Of a DNA stretch of 64,000 bases, positions 48,601 to 59,700 are shown in pieces. Position 1 is the first letter of the stretch; each line of letters starts with the position of its first letter. The notes under the pieces were generated by a model. That model searched no databases, was not told the origin of the DNA, and was given only the letters and a program-made list of their open reading frames with translations. Source of the DNA: Rostratula benghalensis (lineage: Eukaryota; Chordata; Aves; Charadriiformes; Rostratulidae); assembly GCA_013399305.1 (NCBI GenBank), contig VXAI01000275.1, positions 387,354 through 451,353 of the forward strand, given 5' to 3'. The position numbers and the translations under genes are program-made.

Positions 48601-51350
48601 AAAAGAGGCTATGTCTAATCATTTGCAAGAACTGAAAAACAAAAAGATTGTCAATATCTGTGTTTGTGTTTTTTTTACCAGTTCTTCATGCTGCTTTCTA
48701 GTATTTATCTCATCGCCTGCAATCTGCCCCACCTATTTGCCTAGTTTTTCCTTCCAGCTATATTTTGAATATTCACTTCTGGAACAGTTCCGTGTCCACA
48801 GAAGCCAGCAAAAGGAATTACCATATTTACTAATGTCAGTGAATCAAGACCTTGCTCAGACTGCCTAACTACCCATAAATTGGAGAGGAGTGCAAGGGTG
48901 CCTGCAACCTTGCTCACTGTTGGAAAAAGTGTTCATCCAGTTTGACATCAGGCCATACCTCTAGAGCTAGCTGTTGGTTTCCAACGTGAAGTTTCAGGGA
49001 CTCAACACCAAAGCTATTTCCCAAGGCAGGTGGTCAGTTTAATGTCACATTGTAAAATAGCATGAATTTCTAAAAACTTCCAGCCTAATTTTCAGTGGAG
49101 GTTTAAATCAGCCAGTAGACTGTTACTGTGAGTGCCAGGGGATTTTTATTTGTGTGCCTCAGTTGCAGCAGCAGCAGACCTGAATTTTAAAGTCCCAGCT
49201 GAGCTCCATCCATTACAGTGGTGCTTTAAATAGATCAATCTAATCCATTGTCCTCAATCAGCCAGCAGACTCCTTTATAACATAAGTGATTTCCAGGTTT
49301 CGCTTTCCCACTGAGGATATTATTTCAGATTATATTTCCCCAACTATGTTAGCATGCATTTTTCAGGCTGAATCCTGTTTTATTTTCAGCCCACATTTGA
49401 AATGCCTGTGTGTTATTTCACTGTCATCTTTCATTTGCAGTTCTTCATCTCTTATGTATATTTTCTTAAACTTTAGTTTGTATATAAATGGATTTAAAAC
49501 ATTACTGCACACTTTCCCAAGTTTAGCATATTCTTGGCTAACACTCCCTTCTGTTTGTAGGCACATAATCAAAGAAGATAAATTTACAGGAGACCTGAAG
49601 AGGTCTCCTGGTCTACTCTCCTGCTCTACTATAGCACCGGCACTACCTAAATTGATCGTAGCAAACATTTGCTTGGTCTCTCCTTAAAAGTCACAGTGGT
49701 TAGTTTACCTTTCTCCTGAAAGTCTTGCAACCGCTGAATAATCACCACTTTGACCCTTCATCTTAACCAGTTTTCATTCCAGGGCATTCTTTCAGGTTGA
49801 CCTGAAACCTGGGCCTCCTTAAAGATATGCTTATGAGTAATTTTCAGTGAGGGTGAAAGAAAAGAAAGTTACACGTTCCTTAACAGTCTCATTATTACTT
49901 TTTGTTTGTTGATTTCTCTGGTTTAGCTTGAAAATGGTCCATAACAAAAGAGGATTTCAGAAGAGATCTCAAGGAAATGCTTTGATTTACCATTTTAAAA
50001 AATTTAACAGCACAGCAACTACAATAGCTAATAGCCACATAAAGACATCTTAGGAAACATTTTACACAAGAGACACAGTGAGAGCAGATTCTAAGAAATC
50101 TCAGCTGTATTTGGCAGTGTAGTGATTGTACGTCAATCTTGCACTTTTGTTTTAAAGCAGCAGTTCACTGCTGGTAAAGGGAGTCAGCCTGACAGGCACA
50201 GTGACTTCAGCCTGCAACCCTCTGCACCAAATACCTTTCAGAAAACAGAGTAAGCTTTACATTCGTCTGACTGTTCCTCCAGACCCCTCAGTGGGGGGCA
50301 ATCATGGACTGATAAATTCACTATTATTGCCTTCATGCCCTTTCCTCCCTGGTCTTCTGACCCCAGACCACTATGAAGAATGAAAAATACTTTGTGTCTG
50401 CAGCCATTGGTCACTAAGCACGTTACTGCAATCATCTTTTTGCTTAATGCGACTCACTGAATAGCCATTGGTTGGTAGCAACTTCTGGTAACTATGGGCC
50501 TCAATTGGATCCCATCCAGTCTCTCGCAGACCAATTCAACACTCAGAGAGACAGAGAAATCTTTCCATCAACTTTAAAAAGCATTAGCTTGTGCTGTCTC
50601 CATAGACTTCACCTTCTATTGCAATATTCTGAGCCACTTAGCTGTTACTTGTAACCTTTTAAAGTCTATCTATCACTTAGCCACAAGTAAAGCTAAAGAA
50701 TTCCTCTAAAAATGCCTGAAAAATATATTTTAATTTTATCTTAATCCATAAATATTTCACACCTGTGTGTTGCTGAAGACAGACACACCAGAAAGTTTTA
50801 GTAGGATTACATAGCACATATCAAAGATGACTCCTGGAGGACTAATAAACACTGGCATAACACTGTGCTGGGGATATAGTTGTGATGGGCCTTTAAAGAG
50901 AGATTCCACTGCCTTTAACCAAGTGGTTTACAGGTTCAGATAACTAAATGCTTTTTAGGAGTTCATGAACAGGGAACCAGGATGGGCAGAGAGCTGGCAA
51001 AGGACAGAATGGTAATAGCACTAGTCCTCTTACTGGGATGAAGGAAAAGCTTTGCTTAATCTGTTCATCCCTTTCTCTGAGTCACTTCCAAATCTCTCTC
51101 TGGACAGTGCATGCATCAACTGATCGCAGAATGACCAGTGTATGTGTTCTGGTTTTCTTATACAATTTGCTTAATGCCTTTTCTCACTGTCTTTCTTTCA
51201 GGCCATTCTTTCTCCCTGTCTGTCCCTTCACATTCTTTCACCCATATCTCTTTTTGCCCCCATCTGCAGTCTTCCACCAGTTGATTGGTGCTTTAGAGTC
51301 TATATATTTACATGTTATTATTCCCAATGCAGTAGCACCAATGGGCCTGA
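45698..51350. other. Intergenic, no gene seen
   Basis: No coding exon recognised. In mammals DYRK4 would lie here with its 3' end facing AKAP3 (minus strand in this window). I looked for its kinase motifs and found nothing convincing; the one weak lead is given in the findings. A short imperfect direct repeat (CAGGAGAGACAGAAT / CAGGAAAGACAGAAT) lies at about 46,538-46,596 in AT-rich sequence. Confidence 0.5.
49588..49609. repeat. Perfect 9-bp inverted repeat, 4-base loop
   Basis: AGGAGACCT and AGGTCTCCT flank GAAG. The arms are perfectly complementary, so the sequence can form a hairpin. There is no T-run or other sign of an RNA gene. Confidence 0.85.
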
Positions 51351-51354
51351 CCTA

Positions 51355-51550
51355 AGGCAGAGTTCCCATTGTACAGTTTAAATGTATACCAAGAGACAGT
51401 TCCCACCCTGAACAGTTTGTGCTATGAGTGGACAAGAAAAGAGAAGCTAAACGAGTTTCCCAAGGTCCTATACAGATAAGTGGCAGACTGGAAATTAGTG
51501 CTGAAGTCTCTCAGTCTCCTAAGTTTCACAATAGTCCTGTCTATTATATC
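51355..51550 (-). repeat. Possible ancient MIR/L3-like relic
   Basis: The plus strand shows the word order of an inverted ancient amniote repeat: AGAGACAGTTCCCACCCTGA, GTTTCCCAAGGTCCTATACA, then AGTGGCAGACTGGAAATTAG and GTCTCTCAGTCTCCTAAG. It is heavily diverged; family not determined. Confidence 0.42.
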
Positions 51551-53447
51551 TTACTTTTCTTCTTAATTTTGTATGTGAAAGTACATATTTTGTTCCTGGC
51601 AGTCTTGATCATCTCTCCACGCAGCAGCAGCAAACTGGGGAATGGCAGGCAGAGTTTTTGTATTATGGCTATATGATGTTGGCTTCCCACACCTTTTCCC
51701 AGAATTTTGTTCCCAAAGTTGAGGCATATCCTGGGATTTGCATGGAAAAGTGCTGTTCTGTGTCTGCTCTTGGTCTAAAGCCTTGATACATTTGTGCACT
51801 TGTGAGCAAGGCTGAGCCTGTTTTCAAAACCAAACTTGTCCACTGCTTTTTGAGCATGCTTATAAGCTTTTAGCATTCTCTGGAGAAGGAGAGTCTGAAT
51901 GCTTCCTGTTGCTTGAGGTGTGTCATAGCTCCACTATATAAGGCATATGACACAGGGAAAAAGAGAAACAACATGGCACAACCTATGCTGTTTACATGCC
52001 TTGGGTTCTACTTGCTTAACCACAGAGTAGATGCTCTGAGCCCTTGTTACAACCACTCTTGTGGATACAAAGACACTGAGCCTGGCCTGCTTAACCCCTC
52101 TTACGACCTCACGATACAGCTATAACACCAGCCATTCCTCCACTTACTACAGCAAGTTGGAAAACTCAGGAATTAACACATTTCTAGAATAAATTGCTTC
52201 AGAGCTGTGTTTCCTTGTTAGAATGAGGGATAAAATTATCTTCCTAACCTCTTTAACCTTGCCTTTGCCACCTTATTTTTTGATGGAAACTCTGCAGGCA
52301 TACTTCCAAGACCTCATATCTGAAATAACCAGGGAGGTACATGCTAAAAAGCACCTCTACAAGACTAATCCTGAGAGATTTTCCCCTCTCTCTCTTCCTT
52401 TTTCCTAAATATTCTCTTTAATGGATCTAAACATAGGGTATTATCACTTCAACAGTCACCAGATAAACAAAAGCTTGTATTTTCAGTCACTTGAACAAGT
52501 GATTGTTTAAATGTCCCTTTTCCAGCCGTGAGGAAAGAAAGCTGAATTTATAGTTAGTAAGTTTATCAGTTTGGGCCGTCTCTATCATGTAGGAAAGGAA
52601 AACAAAATAAAAAAAAAAACCCAGCACACAAGCTTACTGGCATGGCAAACAGAAGGCATAAAAATAAGAAAGAATATCCATAGATGTTTTCCTCTCCAGA
52701 GAAAATTCTGAACTGGGAGACATTTTGACAAGCCAAATGCCGGGGTTGTATGATGATAGGTGCTGCTGTCAGTAGACTTATTTTGTGGGTCTCTTCAGAG
52801 ATCATCTCCAGTTCCATGGTTTTGTAATTTGATGCAGGGCGCATTTTGTATTTCGATTGCGTATGTGTTAGAGATATTCATTAGGCTTTCAGAAGGATAT
52901 TCCATAGCTGTAAGCCTTTTAAATCACATACAATGTGTTTCTTATTTCCCTATGGCATTCTGCTTGCATCTGCTTGGTATGTGGAACGTCCAGGCCAGCC
53001 ACATTTCAGTGGACCGTTTGTCTCCCAGTGATGGAGCACGTGGCTGATAATACAGGGACATGTAAGCATTCATGGTGCTTTTCTTTTGAAAGCACGTGCC
53101 TAGTGTTTAACACAGTCAATACTTTTAGGGGCAAAAACAAGAAAGAATTGTCCTCTGTTCCCAAGAAGAAGGGGAAATATTGGAGCATTTGTGCTTGCGG
53201 AAACTTCACGTTTAAGGTTCATAGAAAATGGGCTTGAAATTTCTCCTCCTAAGGCAATGATGAGGATTCACAAAGAATGTTGATTATGTTGGCTAGTTTG
53301 TTTGCTAATGAAAACCCTGGATCTGTCTCAGTGGCTACAGAACCAGTGCATTTCTGCTTCACAAAGAAATAGTTTACTGAGTGCTGGAGCAGACAAGCAA
53401 GGCGAAGTCTAAGAAGAGAAAGGCTGGAAGAATATCTGAGGGAGAAA
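51551..53447. other. Intergenic, no gene seen
   Basis: No recognisable gene, RNA or clear repeat. The open frames here (for example 52,566-52,844 minus) have no known domain and no splice context. Confidence 0.5.
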
Positions 53448-53521
53448 TCCTCCTCTTCTTCCTTTTTTTTTTTTTCTTTTTCTTTTTTCCTCTTTTTTTT
53501 TTTTTCCTTCTTTTCTTTTCT
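53448..53521. repeat. Uninterrupted 74-bp pyrimidine tract
   Basis: Every base from 53,448 to 53,521 is C or T, mostly T-runs broken by single or double C. It is low-complexity DNA of the kind that can form triplex structures. No polymerase or retrocopy signature flanks it. Confidence 0.9.
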
Positions 53522-56044
53522 GCACTCATCTCAAAGGAGAAAGGAGAAAAGCGTAAGACCTGGGCTGAGATTCCTTAAATTCCTCAAACGCCATGCAGCT
53601 GCCTAAATGCCTTTGCCTCTACCAAGTGTTTTCCCACAGGTCACTAAGCATCTGAACATCTGCTGCTGGATAGATGTACTTGACTCCTTTCCCTGACTAG
53701 GGTGAGTGCACTGAACCCTGGTTAAGCTCTATTAGTCTCCACAGGAGCTCTCCATGTATTTCAGCTGCAGAGTTGAGTCTAATCAATGCTTTCGGAGCAC
53801 ACTTCCTAGGTAAGGCTCCAGACACAGAAGACAGGAAAGAAGTTTCTTTCCTTGCCTTGTGCTGGGCACTTGGATGAAATAGTTAACATCCAGGGCCAGA
53901 TCTCTCTTCAGCCCAAGCATGTGTGTATCCAAATATCCAAAGCAGATGGTAAATACTCAGGTTAGCCACTTCAGATTAACAGACTAAGGCAGCTTCCCTT
54001 CCACAGAGAGCTCTGTGGTTGCATGTTCAATTCAAAGGCATAGGACATAGAGCAGGGACTGAATCTGAACCTGGCATAGGCTGTTCCTCTTGTAGAAGGC
54101 TGTACCTTGCAAGCAGGAGTTTTCTTAGCTCAAACACAAAGCTCAAGAGAGCTTTTTTGGTGGGAAGCCCAAACAGGGATGGATGCTCTCCTACTGCCAT
54201 CTCCCATTTATTGCTGACTATATAGGTGTCTCCCCTGTTTTTTGGGGATTCCATGTTTTGGTGTGCTTGACTGTCCACATGTTATTTTCTGGGTGCTTTG
54301 CTCGATGGATGACTCTGAATTTGATCAAATGCTTTGGATGCCTATAAGCTATTAATCTTTCATGTATATAGCATGGAAAGTTTCCTTATGGGACTGGGTA
54401 GATCTGCTAGAAGAACTCTACAGAGTTATCACAATAGTTGTTCTCTCTGCCTTCCCTTTTCAGCAGTTTCCAGGTTTTTTGTAACCTGGACATTGGGTGT
54501 ATATTCTGCTGTTTCCAAAATGAAGACATTTAACAAGAGAGAGACTCAGCTGCATAAAGCTTTACAAAAATTGTGAAAGTCAGTTCATATTCACTAAGGA
54601 ACTGCCATGGTTTTAATTTTTTCCTGCTTATTAATGTTATTCAAAGATTTAAAAATCCCAGTATCGTACTTTTTAATGGGGAAAACTGCCCTGTTTCTAG
54701 TAACTGAGTATCTTAACAAGATGTAACTTTACCCATTTTGTTTCCCCACTTAAATTTTTGCACGGCATCATGGAGGAGGAGGCACCATCAAATGGGCTCA
54801 GTATCCCCTTTCACAAATAAAGTGTGTACAAAGTGTGTCAGCATTTCAACTGGGGCCCTTCTCCTGAAGGCTGTTAATTAGTGCAGAACGCAGACTTCAG
54901 TTCTTTTGCCAGGGTAGATGAAAATGATTTTGGAAGACAGCCCAGACAGAGGAATTTGTCATAGGTTAGAACAGTTCCAACTCTAAGAACCAAGTGTACA
55001 GCTTATGCAAATCGCTCTGCTAAACACAGATTCTGTGTTAATTTTTTTAAGGCTTTTTCTTTGACTAGCAACAAGAGCTCACTTGCCAAATCTTGTTTGA
55101 AATCAAAAAGAAGTTATTCCTTCTCTGCACCCAAAAAAAAAGAAAAATGTTTCTAGTCTAAAACATGTCAAGAAAGAGCTGAGATGTAAGAATAAGGCAA
55201 ATGTTCATAGGAAGTAGAGATGGAAAAGCCCGATGACATCACCGCTCCATCTGCCCAGGGCCATCAGATTCCTCAGTACAATGTGCTCCACAGTACATTG
55301 AAGATGAGACTGGAAGAAGCACTGAGCAGTGTCTCAGACTGCACTGAAGAAATGGCTCTCCAAATTGAATGTCAGACCGTTTTCCTGATAACTGGCAGGT
55401 GCCGTCGCCATTCTTTCCCTCCAATAGACCTGCACAAATCTGAATGCAGGTAGGTATGGCATCTGTTTAAAATTATAAATGTTGAATGTTGTTAACAGTT
55501 ACTAAGTTTTTTTGGTGCTTTAAAATTTGCCAAAGTGATATTTGAAATATTGACAAAATCAGGTGGAAGTCAAAGCTTGAATGTTTTTTGCCCAGTTTCA
55601 CATTTTAAGTTTTTCAAGTGTGAAAACAGGCTTAGATCAGAGATTAAATTCAACTCCAAAAGCAAAACCTCATATACGTTGTTCAACCACACACCTATTA
55701 TGACTCTATTTAGAAGCTCCTGAAAATACCTCAAAATGGCAAAAATTTCTTTGCTGCTGTAACTCCTTGTTCCCACAATTCTTAACTTATTAAAGTCTTG
55801 CTTTGAGGTCTACAGGAAAGGAGCTTGGTTATATTGTCACAGACTGATATATGTTTCCTCCTCCAAATCTTACGCAAGCTTAAGGAAATTCTACCATCTT
55901 TCATTGCTGCTGGTTTTCATAGTCTTTTTTGTCTTCTCCATTTGAATTCAGTGACCTCCTGAGCAGAAAAATCTCTTTCTATGGAACTTGGACAATAAGA
56001 TTCAAGTCATACTGGCTCCTTGTGTGGCCGCTGTAAAGCTGATC
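53522..56044. other. Intergenic, no gene seen
   Basis: No gene recognised. A 77-codon open frame at 55,220-55,453 (plus) with a fair start context, beginning MEKPDDITAPSAQGHQ and followed by a GTAGGT donor-like sequence, resembles no protein I know. I leave it as unsupported. Confidence 0.45.
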
Positions 56045-56330
56045 AATAGAATCACAGAATCATAGAACAGTTCAGGTTGGAAGGGACATTTAAAAGTTGT
56101 CTAGTCCAACCCTCCTCCAATGAGCAGGGACATGTTCAACCAGATTAGGTTGCTCAGAGCTCCATCCGACCTGAACTTGAATGTTTCTGAGGATGGGGCA
56201 TCTACCACCTCTCTGGGCAACCTGTTTCAGTGTTTCTCCACCTTCATTTTAAAAAACTTCCTTTTGTGTCTAGTCTGAATCTACTTGATTGTAGTTTAAA
56301 ACCATTACCCCTTGTCCTGTCGCAAAATAA
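56045..56330 (-). mobile_element. CR1 LINE 3' fragment, inverted
   Basis: It starts on the plus strand with AATAGAATCACAGAATCATA, the reverse complement of the CR1 terminal repeats, then GGTTGGAAGGGACATTTAAA, TCTAGTCCAACCCTCCTCC, GGATGGGGCATCTACCACC and CTCTCTGGGCAACCTGTTTC, ending near CCCCTTGTCCTGTCGC. It is truncated on its 5' side as usual. Confidence 0.93.
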
Positions 56331-56469
56331 CGTCATTGATCTCTTTTACTTTCAGCACCAAACTGCACAGAAGATTTTATAATTGCCTGGAATTTTGCCT
56401 TCATCTCAGTATGCTTGAGAAACAGTTTCCTGTGATCTTTAGGCACTTGTTAAGTCGCTGGCTGTATTT

Positions 56470-56760
56470 GATGCCCCGGCACTACAGAGGCCGGGCTATT
56501 GCACAGAAGCCCGTGAACTTACCCGCATCCTAAAAGCCAGCAGGCTCACCAAAGTCTCAGGTGAGGAAAGAAGTGGAAAGACGGCGAGACTGTTTTTGAG
56601 CCCTTCTCTAGGGAGGAGGAGTGAGGGGGAGCGGCGGCCGGAGGGCAGCAGGGAGCCGGGACAGAGCCCGGAGTCGCTTCCCGGGCATCCCACCCCTGGT
56701 AGGGGAGTCTCCGTACACCCGGGCAGCGCCCAGAACCGCAGTTCCCCAGTTGCTGAGGCC
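56470..56760. promoter_or_regulatory. CpG-rich patch, candidate promoter without recognised gene
   Basis: A local cluster of roughly 20 CpGs (GGAGCGGCGGCCGGAGGG, CGGAGTCGCTTCCCGGGC, ACACCCGGGCAGCGCCC) stands out from CpG-poor flanks. A donor-like CTCAG|GTGAGG lies at about 56,559 (plus). No coding exon could be tied to it on either strand. It may be a promoter for a gene or non-coding RNA extending out of view, or simply a GC-rich remnant. Confidence 0.5.
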
Positions 56761-59700
56761 TGGGGAATTCAAATCCAAACCAAAACGAGATGTATTTGTG
56801 GGAAAAATAATAATAATAAAAAAAAAAGTAGCCAGAAAGGTCAAACTGGAAATATTTGGTATGTTTCTGGGTGCAAGGGCTGAAATTCTAACATTACTGG
56901 TCGCAGTGACAAAAATCCCAGCAGATGGTGCCAGCACTTCCCTCAATGAAAAAATGAAACGAAGTTCCACCATTCGTTAGAGAGAAATGGGATAAAGGCT
57001 TTAGGCTTCGCAGCCTGTGTGGCTCAATAAAGGCTATGAAGTGATGACACTGGTGTGCATAATGCCAGGATAGATACAAACCAGATATTTTTCTCCTTTT
57101 TGAAAGTGTAAAAATTTCAGAAATATGTTTGTTTATATTTGTTTCTTGGCTGCTTTGAAAACAACTAACAACTTCTCTTTTTTTTTTTTCTTTTTTCTTT
57201 TTGTTTTATAATTCACAGAATTTTTTCAGGAGAGTGCTGAGTTGAGGGAAAAGAGAAGATAAACCTGGCTTTGAAGCAGAGATACTGCTGTTGAAAGTAG
57301 GATTGTCACCACAAGCACTATGCCATAAACACATCAAGGCTTAAGCAAAAAATTACTGGTTGAGGCTAAACCTCAGACTTAACCATGGTCAGAAAAATAT
57401 GTTTTTAAAGTTGATACCTTTACACTAGAAGCTGGTTAGTATTTAAAGCTCTATTAAGTAACAGTGCTTAACTACTGTAGGGGTTTTGTTTGGTTGCTTG
57501 TTTTTTCTCAAATCCAACACTAGCAAAATTTCATAAATGCCAGATTTATACTCTTGTAAAGCAGTGGGAGTTAAAAAAGCTATTCAGATTTAGCCACAAG
57601 TCTGCAATGGGGCTTTAGAGGAATATTTTCTCAGTTTCTTTCCTTCCCATGGTGCTTTCTATCATAAGGGTTAAGTATTTCCTTCTTTCCTGCTTCAACC
57701 TTCACAGATCAGCAGAGATCTGAAGCAAAAACTCCAGTTGCATCAGCGAGGCCGTGTTTTGTCTCAAGGTCCTATTAGAGCAACATGTGAACTTGCCTCA
57801 TCCTTTACTGCATATAAGCCATTTCAGCTGATTGAACGCACAGGCATTTCAGATGAAGGTACTGATATAGGTACTGACTGCTGTTGAAGACCTAAAAAAA
57901 AAAAAAAAAAAAAGACATCAGTTTTGCAAAGGAAATGTGTTGGTCAGCTGCATTCCCAGTAGGATCTTTGAAGTTGACACAAAGCATTTCTACAAATTAT
58001 GCATGTTTCTTTCCATGGCAATTCAATGCATTTCTCTCTCTACCCTCCCCCCTGCCCCCCCCACCCCCACCTGCCCAAATCTTTAGCTTCAGTTCGACAG
58101 AGTGGCTGAGAACAGCCACTAACATCCTTCCCCAGACATACAAATGTAAAAAAAAACCCTGAGGCCTGATTGCATCTGTCATTTGTACCAACACTTGTGA
58201 GCTTCGAAGGCTGAAAACAATCCTCCCCCCTCCTGTGCCAGGACCATGAAGTTATTATTGTTCTCGCTGTTTTGTCCTGCAGCGATGCCCTCACAATCCC
58301 CTGCATGAGGCACAGAGAGACAGGGAGCAAAACCCAGCCCAAGCTGTGAACTGATGGCAAATCAGTTGAGCAGATAAACAAGAGGGAGATGATATCTGTT
58401 ATTTCCAATTTGTGGCCAGAGAAGCAAGACCCAAGGGTAGTGGCACCAAAGGCACCAAGAGCCAGGAGCTGAGCCTGGAGCTTGGGAGTCATCATTCTCT
58501 CCCTCATTAGCTCCTACCTCTTCAGTGTATGGCTGCTACTCCCTGTTAGTATTTCCCAGGGCCCCAGGCCTGGCTGACAGACAACACTGCGGGAGGTCGG
58601 CTGCAGCACGAGGCTCTTCATGGTGGCTGCCAGCCACCTCTGGCAGCTCCTCGAGATTCCCTCAGCCTGGTCCGAGGCAAGCAAAGACAGGTATCTGCCA
58701 AGCACTGCAACAGGATCAGTCCTCTGGAGGAGCAGCTTCTGTGTGTCAAAAGTAGCTGCCAGGTCCCCCACAACCTGAAGAAGAGTCTTCAGTTCCTAGC
58801 CAGGTCAAGTCAGCCGCTGTTTGCCACCAGTTTGCACAGTGTAATCAGACTTTACAACTCAGCCTGACCAGGTGGCTCCCCTCCTCTCCTGCCCCCACTC
58901 AGCAGGGCTCCCTACAAGCTGCTGTTTGCAGTGAGCACTCCTCCTTTCCCCTTTCTCAACTCCTGCACCTTCCTGGGCTTTATCTCATTTCTCTGCATCA
59001 CCAGTCCTCCCTTTCACTTGTCCCATAACCTCTTCCATGTAGCGTGCACTGGCATTTTGGGCACTGTGGTGGGAGTGCAGACTCCCTGCCCTGTGCTCCT
59101 TGCCTTGTCTGTGACCACAAGATCTCCATAGTTGGTCTAAGAGTGTTCCCCCCTGCACCACAGCAACTTGCTGTGCCTCCACCTCTGCTCTGGTCTCATT
59201 TTACAACACAGAAACTGTACCTTCCCCCTTTATTTAATTTTCTTTTCTGCTGTTTTTCAACTTTCTGCCTTGTGCATATATGATACTTGTCTTAGTCTCT
59301 TCTATTTTCTATTTATTATCTATGTACAATTTAATTCTGATTATGTCTATTTGGTTCCTATATAAAGTGAAGTTTATTGTTGGGGATGCTCTGAAATTGG
59401 AAGAAAAATGTCATCACTTTTTTTTTTCCCTCTCCATCAAAATTTGAGGTTTCACATTCAGCTCTCTGAGTGGGTGAGAGTTTTGCTATTTTCAGAAACA
59501 TTTTATTCAAAAACTCCAACTCTTGTGCAACAAAATCTGAAATCATGCTGAAAGTTTTCACTGAACCTTTGAGTTCCAGCCAGCTCTGCTCTACTGCTGC
59601 AGTTCAAAAATAATGTCATTTCGTGGCCATTTCCTAATAAATAGTTGCCAGTTTTGGGGGGAAACAGTCCATTCTTTTCAAAAGCATTGATTGCCCTGCA

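Noticed and set aside
55220..55453. 77-codon open frame followed by a GTAGGT donor-like site
   Set aside because: No recognisable domain, no partner exon and no upstream acceptor or promoter; length is within chance.
58514..58771. 85-codon minus-strand frame in GC-richer DNA
   Set aside because: The translation is plausible in composition but resembles nothing known, and splice signals do not support an exon.
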